Assembly: GCF_036663835.1 (NCBI RefSeq)
Contig: NZ_JAXOJT010000001.1
Coordinates: 620,001 to 684,000 of the forward strand
From: Sphingomonas sp. LT1P40
GTDB lineage: Bacteria; Pseudomonadota; Alphaproteobacteria; Sphingomonadales; Sphingomonadaceae
Reading direction: 5' to 3'
Length of the DNA stretch: 64,000 nucleotides
The notes below the pieces were generated by a model. The model saw only the letters and a list, made by a program, of their open reading frames with translations, was not told the DNA's origin and did not search any database. The position numbers were made by a program, and so were the translations under genes. This document shows positions 56,021 to 64,000 of the stretch, in pieces; position 1 is the first letter of the stretch; the number at the start of each line of letters is the position of its first letter.

Positions 56021-57312
56021 TGCATCTGGAAGATATTCCCGACCGGCTGAAGCCGCGTGCCGGGTCGAACCTGTTGCTGTGGTTCATCGTCGGATTTTTC
56101 GTGCTGTTCACGATCTGGGCGGCGCTGACCGAGCTGGAGCGTACCGTGCGCGGCATGGGCAAGGTGATGCCGAGTTCGCAGTTGCAGGTCGTGTCCAATC
56201 TGGAGGGCGGGATCATCGATGCGATCCTGGTGCGTACCGGACAGCGTGTGAAGCGCGGCGATCCGCTAATCCGGCTGGACGCGACGCTGACCGGCGGCGA
56301 GCTGGGCAGCGGACAGGCGACGACGGGCGCGCTCGGCATGAAGATCGCGCGGCTGGAGGCGGAGGTGCGTGGGACGTCGCCTAACTACCCCGCCGCGGTG
56401 GATGCGACGATGGCACAGCAGCTGCGGATCGAGCAGGCGCTGCACGCATCGCGTATGGCCGATCTGTCGGCGCGGACGGCGGCGGGTAATGCCCGGCTGA
56501 CACAGGCGCGGCGGATGGTGAGCGAGGCGCAGTCGGCATGGGACGCGCGGCGCGCGGTGGCAGAGGCGCGGCGGTCGGAGGTGACATTGGTGCGGCCGTT
56601 GGTCGAGCGTGGCATCGAACCGCGGCTGAGCCTGATCCAGGCGGAAAGCGCGGCGCGATCGGCCGAGGCGGAGACAGCGGGCGCGCTGACCGGGATTTCA
56701 CGCGCCAGCGCGGCGGTGGCGGAGGCGGCGGCGTCGCTGAACGCGGTGCGGCAGGACTGGCGCGCGACGGCGGCGAACGAGCTGGCGGCGGCGCAGGCCG
56801 AGCAGTCGGCGCGCAGCGTGGGGCTGCCGGCGTTGCAAGCGCGGCTGGACCGGACGGTGGTGCGATCACCGCTGAACGGCCAGATCAACCGCGTGCTGGT
56901 GACGACGCGCGGCGGAACGGTGCAGCCGGCACAGCCTCTGGTCGAGATCGTTCCCGCCGAGGACGGGTTGCTGATCGAAGTGCAGATCCGGCCCCAGGAC
57001 ATTGCGTTTGTCACGATGGGGCAGAAGGCGCGGGTGTCGGTCACGGCCTATGACCGGGCGGTTTATGGCGCGCTGGACGGGGAGGTCGTGGCGATTTCGC
57101 CCGATGCGGTGACCAACGAGCAGGACGGCAGCACCTTCTATATCGCACGCGTGCGGACCACGACCAACATCCTGCGCGATCCACGGGGGCAGCCGCGCGC
57201 GATTACGCCGGGCATGGTCGCGGAAGTCGATGTGCTGGGGGACAAGCGCACGATCCTGCAATATATCCTGAACCCGATCACGCGTGTGGGGCGCACCGCG
57301 TTCCGCGAATAA
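56020..57312 (+). CDS. Type I secretion membrane-fusion protein (HlyD family)
   Basis: 430 residues. One membrane anchor (LLLWFIVGFFVLFTIWAAL) near residues 20-40, the lipoyl-like half VVSNLEGGIIDAILVRTGQRVKRGDPLIRLD, a long coiled coil, and a second lipoyl part (VVRSPLNGQINRVLVTTRGGTV). It links the ABC protein to TolC across the periplasm. No obvious RTX or large repeat protein is in the window, so the exported substrate is elsewhere. Confidence 0.93.
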   Translation: MHLEDIPDRLKPRAGSNLLLWFIVGFFVLFTIWAALTELERTVRGMGKVMPSSQLQVVSNLEGGIIDAILVRTGQRVKRGDPLIRLDATLTGGELGSGQATTGALGMKIARLEAEVRGTSPNYPAAVDATMAQQLRIEQALHASRMADLSARTAAGNARLTQARRMVSEAQSAWDARRAVAEARRSEVTLVRPLVERGIEPRLSLIQAESAARSAEAETAGALTGISRASAAVAEAAASLNAVRQDWRATAANELAAAQAEQSARSVGLPALQARLDRTVVRSPLNGQINRVLVTTRGGTVQPAQPLVEIVPAEDGLLIEVQIRPQDIAFVTMGQKARVSVTAYDRAVYGALDGEVVAISPDAVTNEQDGSTFYIARVRTTTNILRDPRGQPRAITPGMVAEVDVLGDKRTILQYILNPITRVGRTAFRE

Positions 57313-57353
57313 TCGCGCTCGCGTTCGGCGGTGGTTTACGTTAAGGTCAATTC

Positions 57354-57764
57354 GTGAACCAGACCGCAGCCCCGTTCGAGTTTCCGATCCCCGTCGATCC
57401 GGCGGACATCGATTTCATGGGGCATGTCAACAATGCCAGTTACCTGAAATGGGTACAGGCGGCGGTGTTGGGCCATTGGCAGAAGCTGGCCCCTGCCGAG
57501 GAAGTGGCGAGCCATCTGTGGGTCGCGCTGAAGCATGAGATTACGTACCGAAAGCCCGCCTTCCTGAACGACGAGGTCGTGGCGACGGTGCTGCTGGAAA
57601 AGGTGCAGGGGGTGCGCGCCTTTTACGAGACGATCATCCGGCGTGGCGACGAAGTGCTGGCCGAGGTGAAGTCGAGCTGGTGCTGCATCGACGCCCAGAC
57701 GCTGCGCCCGGCGCGGATCGCGGAGCATATCGTCGAGCATTTCTTTGGGAAGCGTGAGGGCTGA
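57354..57764 (+). CDS. Hot-dog acyl-CoA thioesterase (4HBT type)
   Basis: 136 residues starting with GTG at 57354 after AAGG. The motif DIDFMGHVNNASYLKWVQAAV carries the active-site Asp and the GHVNN turn of the 4-hydroxybenzoyl-CoA thioesterase/YbgC family. It hydrolyses acyl-CoA esters. Context gives no substrate. Confidence 0.88.
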   Translation: MNQTAAPFEFPIPVDPADIDFMGHVNNASYLKWVQAAVLGHWQKLAPAEEVASHLWVALKHEITYRKPAFLNDEVVATVLLEKVQGVRAFYETIIRRGDEVLAEVKSSWCCIDAQTLRPARIAEHIVEHFFGKREG

Positions 57765-57795
57765 GGCTGATTTAGTCGTCGTCAGGACAGTCTAA

Positions 57796-58083
57796 TCAAA
57801 CCAGTTCAATTTCGGTTTGAGTAGTCTCGCTGGCGATGCGTTGCAGCTCTCCTAGGAACGAAACGCCGCTATCAAGTCGAAGCGCGCTTAAATGGCTCGT
57901 GTTTGTGAAGCTTAGCTTCACTTCTCCGGGCCAACCCGGGCCACCACCTTCGATCGCGTCCCAGAACGCATCCAGATTGCGTCCGAAGAAATCTGCACTC
58001 TCTGGTTGAACTGCATTTAGGTAACGCTGCCAGAACTCTTGGGTTGAAACGACACCTGTGCAATCGATGTAGATTGTCTGCAT
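57796..58083 (-). CDS. Barstar-family ribonuclease inhibitor (orphan)
   Basis: 95 residues from the ATG at 58083. The barstar pattern IYIDCTGVVSTQEFWQRYL and FFGRNLDAFWDAIEGGGPGWP is clear. Barstars block secreted RNase (barnase) in the cytoplasm. No barnase or other RNase toxin is adjacent. The segment is visibly less GC-rich than its neighbours, which suggests transfer. It may protect against toxins of competitors, or be part of a lost immunity cassette. Confidence 0.82.
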   Translation of the reverse strand: MQTIYIDCTGVVSTQEFWQRYLNAVQPESADFFGRNLDAFWDAIEGGGPGWPGEVKLSFTNTSHLSALRLDSGVSFLGELQRIASETTQTEIELV

Positions 58084-58088
58084 CAGGA

Positions 58089-58580
58089 TTACAGCCAGCG
58101 CGGGACGCGGTGGGCGTAGTCGATGTACGGCGTGCCGAACTTCGCGGCCATGTAGCGTTCCTCGCGGACGATGACACCGTAGTGGATCGTCATGATGAGC
58201 GGGATCAGCAGCCAGAAGACCACGGGCGCGTTCGCCGCGATGCCGAGCGCGATGTAGAGCAGGGTCATGCCGAGATACATCGGGTTGCGGGTGAAGCGGT
58301 AGATGCCGGTGACGACCAGCGCCGTGGTCGGTTGCCATGGCGGGGGCGGGGTGCCGGCCTTGCCGAAATTGCGCACGGCGGCGGCGATGAAGGCAGCACC
58401 GGCGAGCGCGAACAGCGCCACGGCGGTCCAGCGCAGCGACGCGGGCATATCGAGGCCCTGCGTGCGGACGACGCCATATTCTAGCGCAACTCCAGCAATC
58501 AGGAAGGCGAGGAAGATCAGCGGCGGTGGGGCGATGACGCCTGCGGTATCGCGGCCTGAAGTGCTGGGGGTGTCGGTCAT
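58089..58580 (-). CDS. Isoprenylcysteine-carboxyl-methyltransferase-like membrane protein
   Basis: 163 residues with four to five membrane helices. GIYRFTRNPMYLGMTLLY and EERYMAAKFGTPYIDYAHRVPRWL are the SAM-binding hallmarks of the ICMT/PEMT-like family. In bacteria such proteins methylate lipids or unknown substrates. It lies 5 bp upstream of the barstar on the same strand. Confidence 0.8.
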   Translation of the reverse strand: MTDTPSTSGRDTAGVIAPPPLIFLAFLIAGVALEYGVVRTQGLDMPASLRWTAVALFALAGAAFIAAAVRNFGKAGTPPPPWQPTTALVVTGIYRFTRNPMYLGMTLLYIALGIAANAPVVFWLLIPLIMTIHYGVIVREERYMAAKFGTPYIDYAHRVPRWL

Positions 58581-58589
58581 GATTGCCCC

Positions 58590-59465
58590 TTAACTCGCCG
58601 AATCGAACTTGTCTCGCTTGCGCTGGCCGAACAGCAGGCGGCGTTCGAGATGGAGCCGCGCGGCGGCGTAATAGGCGTCGAGAAAGGCGCGATCGTCGCC
58701 GTCGTCCCTGCGGCCGATCTTGCGGCGGATGACGCCCGCGACGGTGGTGATCGTATCGGGATCGTCGCGGTGGAGGACGTCCTCGAGACGCTGAACCTCG
58801 AACTGGCCATAGGTGGCGAGCTCTTCGGCGGTGAAGGCGTAGGCGTCGATCGCGGCACCGTCATTTGCGGCGAGAAGGTCGGGCGCGATCTTCGGGCGCT
58901 CATTCTCGACGATCCAGGTTCCGGCAAGCAGATCGCCAGCGCGAAGCCTATCGCGGTTGAACACGGGCATGAACATGAAGATCGCCGTCCAGCCAAAGCC
59001 GAACAGTGCGAGCCAGCGGTTGCTGAATCCCTGTGCCTGAGCGGTAGCGATGAAGATCAGGGGGAGGAAGATTTCGACCTCGCGCATCAGATTGCGGGCG
59101 AGGATCGCGCCGCCGGTCAATCGCCCGCCATCGCGCGCGACGACGCGTAGCTTGAGCGCACGCTTGCCCGGTGTGGCGGCGCGCGCGCCGCTCTCGAACA
59201 GGGTGAAGTAGAAATTCCGCAGCAGGAAGAAGCCGAGCAGCCAGATGATTGCAGCCGGCCCGGCGGCGCTGCTTTCGCCCAGGATCATATAGGCCACGAT
59301 CGTCAGCGCGATCAGCCCGACGAGCATGATGACCGCGTCGATGGTGAATGCCCCCGCGCGTGCGCCCGCGCCGCCGAGGCGGATGTGCAGCTTCACCCCC
59401 TCTGGCGTAACCAGTTCGCGGATGCGGCGCTCCGGTCCCGTGGGCTTCTTCTTACGCTCAGCCAT
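58590..59465 (-). CDS. RDD-family membrane protein
   Basis: 291 residues from the ATG at 59465. Three helices hold the RDD residues (GARAGAFTIDAVIMLVGLIA, then ATPGKRALKLRVVARDGGRLTGGAILARNLMRE, then NRDRLRAGDLLAGTWIV). A hydrophilic tail follows. It overlaps the SpoIIM-like gene by 8 bp and belongs to the MoxR-DUF58 membrane cluster; function not known. Confidence 0.9.
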   Translation of the reverse strand: MAERKKKPTGPERRIRELVTPEGVKLHIRLGGAGARAGAFTIDAVIMLVGLIALTIVAYMILGESSAAGPAAIIWLLGFFLLRNFYFTLFESGARAATPGKRALKLRVVARDGGRLTGGAILARNLMREVEIFLPLIFIATAQAQGFSNRWLALFGFGWTAIFMFMPVFNRDRLRAGDLLAGTWIVENERPKIAPDLLAANDGAAIDAYAFTAEELATYGQFEVQRLEDVLHRDDPDTITTVAGVIRRKIGRRDDGDDRAFLDAYYAAARLHLERRLLFGQRKRDKFDSAS

Positions 59466-60459
59466 GCCTGCTGCGTCCCACAAGCGCGAAATAGCCGACC
59501 CAGATCGCGAACATCGTCGCGGCGATGGCGTAGCGGGCGACATCGGCTGTGATGAGCTGGCGCGCGAACCCTTCGAGCAGGCCCGCGACAAGCAGCATGA
59601 TGACGACGCCGATCATCACCAGCGCGCCGCGCCGTCCCGCTTCGCCCGCCGCCGCCATGCGGCTGCGGGCGCCGGGGAAGGCGACGGCACGGCCGATATG
59701 CAGACCCGCGCCGCCCGCAAGGATGATCGCGGACAATTCGGTCGAGCCGTGGATCAAGAGCCAGCCAGTGAAGCCGAAGGCGAGGCCCTTCGGGATGAAA
59801 ACCGCATACATCGCGCCGAGCAGCACGCCGTTGGAGGCGATCAGGAACAGGGTCGGGATGCCGAAGGCGAAGCCCAAAGCGAACGCCATGATCGAAATCT
59901 GGGCATTGTGGGTGAAGAGATAGGTGGCGAAAATCTCCAGCCCGCCGCTGTTTGGGCGGTCGTAGAGGGTGGAGCGCAGATGATCTGTGGTCGCCGCCAT
60001 ATCGCGGCCACCGGCCATTTCGGGCGGGATGATTGCGGCGAACCAGGCGGGGTCGCCGAGCACGAGAAAATAGCCCGCGATGGCGCTGGCGAAGAACAGC
60101 GCGGCGATCAGCAGCGTTTCCGCGAAGATGCCGCGCACGGCGGCCGACCAGCCGCCCGCGAAGAAGCCGCCGATCTGTCGCCACGAGGAGTCGCGGCAAC
60201 CGTAGAGGATGAAATAGGCGCGGGTGGAGAGGCTCTCCAGATAACCGATCATCGAGGCGTCGAGCGAGGTTTCGCGGGCGATCGAGAGGGCGGAAAGGGT
60301 GGCGCGGTAAAGGCGGGGGAGTTCGACCAGATCGTCGTTGGTGAGGCGGCGCGGGGATTTCTTCTCGACCAGATCGAGCAGCGTTTCGAGCCGCTTCCAG
60401 TCGGCTTCGCGCTCAGTCCGGAAGTGGCGGACGCCAAAGGCTGGTTGTAGGGCAGTCAT
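59458..60459 (-). CDS. Stage II sporulation protein M-like membrane protein
   Basis: 333 residues. A helical cytoplasmic start (EREADWKRLETLLDLVEKKSPRRLTNDDLVELPRLYRATLSAL) precedes several helices with FATYLFTHNAQISIMAFALGFAFGIPTL and LIHGSTELSAIILAGGAGLHIG, both typical of the SpoIIM/DUF95 family. In non-sporulating bacteria it accompanies RDD, DUF58 and MoxR genes, as here. Overlaps DUF58 by 4 bp. Confidence 0.9.
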   Translation of the reverse strand: MTALQPAFGVRHFRTEREADWKRLETLLDLVEKKSPRRLTNDDLVELPRLYRATLSALSIARETSLDASMIGYLESLSTRAYFILYGCRDSSWRQIGGFFAGGWSAAVRGIFAETLLIAALFFASAIAGYFLVLGDPAWFAAIIPPEMAGGRDMAATTDHLRSTLYDRPNSGGLEIFATYLFTHNAQISIMAFALGFAFGIPTLFLIASNGVLLGAMYAVFIPKGLAFGFTGWLLIHGSTELSAIILAGGAGLHIGRAVAFPGARSRMAAAGEAGRRGALVMIGVVIMLLVAGLLEGFARQLITADVARYAIAATMFAIWVGYFALVGRSRHG

Positions 60460-61703
60460 GGGCGTTCGCGATCCCGGACATAGCGTTCGGCGAGGGTCAG
60501 GGCGACGTCGTCGGGGGCCGCTTCGAGGACGTCGATCCCGAGGCGTTTGAGGCGCTCGATGACGATGCGGCGCTCGCGTTGCAGAGTGTGGGCGACGTTG
60601 GTGCGGACGATGTCGTCGCCCTGTTCGGGTCGGGCATCGAGGATCGCGTCGAGTTCGGTGTCGTGGAACAGGACGAAAAGCACGCGGTGGCGTTTGAGCA
60701 TCCGCGCGGCGGCGGCGATCATCAGTTCGGCGCTGGTCGGGTCGGTGAATTCGGTGAACAGGATGACAAGGCTGCGGCGTTGCAGGCGCTGATCGAGCGA
60801 GACTAGCGAAAGGGTGTAGTTGCTCTCCGCGGTGCCGTAATCGATCCCCGCTGCGGTGCGGTGGAGCGTAGCGAAGCCGTTGGTGCCGCTCACGCTGCCG
60901 GAATCCGCGCTGGGGCGGCCGGAGAAGCCGAATAGGCGGACATTGTCGCCCGATTTGAGCGCAACAAAGGCGGCGAGCAACGCGGCGGAGACGGCGCGAT
61001 CGACGCGGGGCAGGCCATCGACCGGCTCGCTCATCGCGCGGCCGCAGTCGATGGCGAAGACGACGGCATTGTCGCGTTCGGTGCGATATTCGCGGGCGTG
61101 AAGTGAGAAGTGGCGGGCGGAGGATTTCCAGTCGATCGCGCGGCGCTCCATGCCCGGCTGAAAATCGGTAAGCGACTGAAACTCGGTGCCGTCGCCGCTT
61201 TCGGGACGGATGCGGGTGCCGAACTGGCGGCTCTTGAGGAATTGGCGCATGCCCTGCTCGCGTACCGGGCGCAGGTCGGGGAGGACGAGCAGTTCGGCAT
61301 CGACCGCGCGGCTGCGCTGACGCCAGGCGAGACCAAGCGGGCCGGAAATGCGGCCCCAGATGCGGTTAATCTTCGCCGTGCCACGCCGCGCGGCGGTGAA
61401 GGCGAGCGGGCTGTCGGTCGGGTCCAGCGGGGCGGTGACGTCGGCGGCGTAGCGCAGGGCATCGCCGCCCGCCGGGGCCAGCTCGACGCGCTGGCCGACC
61501 TCGACCGAGCCGGGAATCGACAGCGCGAGTTCGCCGTCTTGGATCGGGCGCGCCATCATGCCGTCGAGCGCGACCAGCACGCACACGGCAAACACCCACA
61601 GCACGGACATCAGCCACCCATCGGGCTGGGTCACGCCCAGCAACAGCCCGACCGGGGCGGCCGCCAGCGCAAGCACCACGGCACGCTGGGTGGGAACGAT
61701 CAA
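60456..61703 (-). CDS. DUF58-domain protein
   Basis: 415 residues. Two N-terminal helices, then EFQSLTDFQPGMERRAIDWKSSARH, the DUF58 hallmark, and a VWA-like part with FAIDCGRAM (DxGxxM-type metal site). These proteins are clients or partners of MoxR AAA+ ATPases in membrane-complex maturation. It starts 38 bp after the moxR stop. Confidence 0.92.
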   Translation of the reverse strand: MIVPTQRAVVLALAAAPVGLLLGVTQPDGWLMSVLWVFAVCVLVALDGMMARPIQDGELALSIPGSVEVGQRVELAPAGGDALRYAADVTAPLDPTDSPLAFTAARRGTAKINRIWGRISGPLGLAWRQRSRAVDAELLVLPDLRPVREQGMRQFLKSRQFGTRIRPESGDGTEFQSLTDFQPGMERRAIDWKSSARHFSLHAREYRTERDNAVVFAIDCGRAMSEPVDGLPRVDRAVSAALLAAFVALKSGDNVRLFGFSGRPSADSGSVSGTNGFATLHRTAAGIDYGTAESNYTLSLVSLDQRLQRRSLVILFTEFTDPTSAELMIAAAARMLKRHRVLFVLFHDTELDAILDARPEQGDDIVRTNVAHTLQRERRIVIERLKRLGIDVLEAAPDDVALTLAERYVRDRERP

Positions 61704-61740
61704 CGCGTTGCCTCGACTGGATCGATGAGCGGCGCGGCGC

Positions 61741-62697
61741 TCATCGAGGGGCCTCGACCCGGTCGATCAGCTGGGCCACGATATCGTCGGCGCGGCGACC
61801 GTCGATCTCGGCAGCTGGCGACAGCACGACGCGGTGGCGCAGCAAGGGCGCGGCGAGCAGCTTGACGTCATCCGGGATGACATAATCGCGCCCCTCAAGC
61901 GCGGCGGCAGCACGCGCGGCGGCGGCGAGCGCGGACGCGGCACGCGGCGACGCGCCATTGGCGAGATCAGCATGGCCGCGCGTGGCACGGATCAGTGAGA
62001 CGACATAGGCGATGACCTCCTCGCTCAGCCGCACGCCGAGTACGGCTTCGCTGGCGGCGGTGAGCGTGGCGCTATCGGCAACCTGTTCGACGCCGCTATC
62101 CTCCGGGCGCGGCGAGCCGGTGCGCGTGCCATATTGCGCGACGATCGCGCGTTCGGATTCCTCATCGGGATAGTCGATCGCGAGTTTGAACAGGAAACGG
62201 TCGAGCTGTGCCTCGGGCAGGGGATAGACGCCCTGTTGCTCGATCGGGTTTTGCGTGGCGACGACGGTGAAGCGCTCGGACAGTTTTTGCGTTTCGCCGT
62301 CGATCGTGACGGCGCGTTCCTGCATCGCCTCAAGCAACGCCGCCTGAGTCTTGGGCGGGGTGCGGTTGATTTCGTCCGCCAGCAGGAGTTCGGTGAAGAC
62401 CGGGCCGCGCGTCAGCTGGAACGACGAGGTCTGGAAGTTGAACAGGCTGGCCCCGATGATGTCGCCGGGCATCAGATCGGGCGTGAACTGGATGCGCCCG
62501 AAATCGAGGCCGAGCGTGCGCGCGAAGCTCTGTGCCAGCAGCGTCTTGGCGGTTCCCGGTGCCCCTTCGAGCAGGACGTGGCCGCCGGAGAGCATGGCGA
62601 TCGTCAGGTAACGGGTGGCGGTGGACTGGCCGACCACCGCTTTTGCCACCTCACGATCGATCGCCGCGCCTAATGCGCGGACCTCTTCGAGGTTCAT
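61741..62697 (-). CDS. MoxR-family AAA+ ATPase
   Basis: 318 residues from the ATG at 62697; a longer frame to 62787 overlaps the next gene out of context. Walker A GAPGTAKT, Walker [25 protein letters not shown], sensor 1 [28 protein letters not shown]. MoxR proteins act as chaperones that insert metals or assemble complexes with a DUF58/VWA partner. Overlaps DUF4350 (ATGA). Confidence 0.95.
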   Translation of the reverse strand: MNLEEVRALGAAIDREVAKAVVGQSTATRYLTIAMLSGGHVLLEGAPGTAKTLLAQSFARTLGLDFGRIQFTPDLMPGDIIGASLFNFQTSSFQLTRGPVFTELLLADEINRTPPKTQAALLEAMQERAVTIDGETQKLSERFTVVATQNPIEQQGVYPLPEAQLDRFLFKLAIDYPDEESERAIVAQYGTRTGSPRPEDSGVEQVADSATLTAASEAVLGVRLSEEVIAYVVSLIRATRGHADLANGASPRAASALAAAARAAAALEGRDYVIPDDVKLLAAPLLRHRVVLSPAAEIDGRRADDIVAQLIDRVEAPR

Positions 62698-63890
62698 GCC
62701 TTCACTTCCTTTCGCCAATCGTCGAGTTTCTGTGCCGCATGGAGCAGTTCCGCCTCGCTTGCAGCGGTGCGGGTGCGCGATGCCCATGCGGCATAGGGTG
62801 TTTCGGTTTTGAGACTGTCCAGATGCGCGTCGAGTGCCTCGCCTTGAAGCGTGCGGGGGAGGGCGAGATGGCGTGCGGCCCAGTCGCGGATCGTATCGGC
62901 ATAGGCACCGCCGCCCTCCCGCGTGCGACCGGCTCGACGGGCGAGGCTGACGATATTCTCGATCAATGCGCGCTTGCCGAAGGCGACGGCGCGGGGTTCG
63001 CGGCGCGGCGGGCCGAAGCGGGAGAGGGTGGCGAGACCCGCCAACAACGCCGCGACGAACAGCGCGATGGTGACTCCCGCAAAGGGCGGCTCGAACATCA
63101 GTTGCACCAGATTGCGGCCGCCCGCGCCGTAAGGGAGCATCGTGTCGAATGTAATCTGCCCGGGATGATCGGGGTCGAGTGCGGCGAGCAGCGCGATCGC
63201 CGCGCGGGCGTTCTGGCGGTGGGCGAGGGCGTGATTATTGAGCAGATCCGGGTCGGCGAGGATGTAGGTGTGGGTCCCGCGAATTTCGGCGAGCACGGCG
63301 CTGCCATCGGGCGCGGCGATCAGCGTTGCGACCTTGTCCCCCGCGATCGACTGGATCGCTTCGGGGGTTCGAAACGGAGGGAAGTCCAAACTGGTATTGC
63401 TGCGAAGTACGCCCTTCCCGGTGTGGCGAACGGCGACCTGCGCGAGCGGGGCGAGCATGTCCTGCAAGGTTTTTGGCGAGACCGTGCCGACGCGCTCCTC
63501 CCGCCCCGGCCGCAGTTTTTGCGGGCGCGCCAGCCATTTGGGCAGCACGATCAGCACGGGGGTGCTTTCGCCAGCCGCTTCCCGAAGCGCGGCGGACAGT
63601 TCCGCAGGCTTGGTCGCCAGGTTCGGGGTGAGGATGAGCAGCCCGTTGTCGGGGCGGGCGTCGGGATCGCCGGACAGTGTAATCTTACCGCCGGAACGTT
63701 CGATCAGCAGGTTGAGCGCGTGGAAGCCGGTGGCGAAACGCGAGGCCGGACTAGGGGCATTGCCGCGTTGACGCTCGACCAGTCCGCCATAGCCGCTGAC
63801 CAGCAGGAAGCCGAGCATCATGACCAATCCCGCCAGGATCAGCAGCAGGACGGTGCGCGTGCGGAACGGGCTGGCGGGGGTAGCACTCAT
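62694..63890 (-). CDS. DUF4350-domain membrane protein
   Basis: 398 residues. An N-terminal helix ([23 protein letters not shown]), a periplasmic DUF4350 part ([23 protein letters not shown]), and a second helix at [21 protein letters not shown]. Coupled to MoxR by ATGA and to the next upstream gene by ATGA. Family role is unknown but it always travels with MoxR-DUF58. Confidence 0.85.
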   Translation of the reverse strand: MSATPASPFRTRTVLLLILAGLVMMLGFLLVSGYGGLVERQRGNAPSPASRFATGFHALNLLIERSGGKITLSGDPDARPDNGLLILTPNLATKPAELSAALREAAGESTPVLIVLPKWLARPQKLRPGREERVGTVSPKTLQDMLAPLAQVAVRHTGKGVLRSNTSLDFPPFRTPEAIQSIAGDKVATLIAAPDGSAVLAEIRGTHTYILADPDLLNNHALAHRQNARAAIALLAALDPDHPGQITFDTMLPYGAGGRNLVQLMFEPPFAGVTIALFVAALLAGLATLSRFGPPRREPRAVAFGKRALIENIVSLARRAGRTREGGGAYADTIRDWAARHLALPRTLQGEALDAHLDSLKTETPYAAWASRTRTAASEAELLHAAQKLDDWRKEVKA

Positions 63891-64000
63891 GCCCGCTTGC
63901 CCAGCGCGAACCCGGCATAATCGGCGCGGGCGCGCGTCCAGTCGGATTCGGCCAGCGTGTTCCCCGCAAACAGGCTGCGTTCGACGTCGGCGACGATGCG
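63887..64000 (-). CDS. C-terminus of a DUF4129-type protein (cut by window edge)
   Basis: Only the last 37 residues are seen, ending [31 protein letters not shown]. This DW..AR..Y..FA pattern is the usual end of DUF4129-containing proteins that precede DUF4350 in this cluster. The stop overlaps the DUF4350 start (ATGA). Confidence 0.65.
   Translation of the reverse strand, partial: RIVADVERSLFAGNTLAESDWTRARADYAGFALGKRA

Overview
This GC-rich window looks like the chromosome of a sphingomonad (Sphingomonadales, Alphaproteobacteria). Evidence from family knowledge: a complete protocatechuate 4,5-cleavage (lig) pathway whose proteins closely resemble those of Sphingobium sp. SYK-6, three TonB-dependent receptors, rpsA-ihfB, and GC-rich hairpin repeats between genes. 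No species is named because no search could be run.

Region 1 (1-9.5 kb) has a LacI-type regulator cut by the window edge. Divergent from it is a tight run of cytochrome P450, CapA-like metallophosphatase, DMT-like permease, TonB-dependent receptor and tannase/feruloyl-esterase-like hydrolase, followed by a secretory-lipase-like hydrolase. A perfect LacI-family operator lies between the two units. Region 2 (9.5-23.5 kb) has an MFS / di-heme cytochrome c / OmpA-like operon divergent from a second P450, then two more TonB-dependent receptors, a GntR/FCD regulator, an aromatic-acid:H+ symporter, two MarR regulators and a VanA/DdmC-type Rieske O-demethylase. Both P450s lack the usual acid-threonine pair in the I helix and have Ala-Pro there.

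Region 3 (23.5-36.3 kb) is the lig region. A MetE-like zinc methyltransferase is followed by ligK-ligU-ligI and a transporter on the minus strand. Divergently come an unusual LysR regulator with two winged-helix domains, an NAD-binding DUF1932 protein, ligJ, ligA, ligB, ligC, pobA and an aldo-keto reductase. Together these convert 4-hydroxybenzoate to protocatechuate and then to pyruvate plus oxaloacetate. The upstream esterases, P450s and Rieske enzyme would plausibly release and demethylate plant phenolics that feed protocatechuate or gallate into it (inference).

Region 4 (36.3-52.8 kb) is mostly housekeeping: a strongly structured non-coding segment, tRNA-Leu, ihfB, rpsA, a TPR protein, ald with a divergent Lrp regulator, kup, a 2H phosphoesterase, tRNA-Met, two coupled micro-genes, a cold-shock gene, a PutR-like regulator divergent from putA, a ferredoxin reductase and a quinone-oxidoreductase-like enzyme. 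Region 5 (52.9-64 kb) holds a type I secretion trio (TolC, ABC, HlyD), a thioesterase, an orphan barstar, an ICMT-like methyltransferase, and the RDD / SpoIIM / DUF58 / MoxR / DUF4350 / DUF4129 membrane cluster running off the right edge.

The least-explained parts are the LacI-controlled P450-CapA-permease-receptor-esterase operon, the shared operator motifs that tie the catabolic units together, and the three-way-junction element beside tRNA-Leu.
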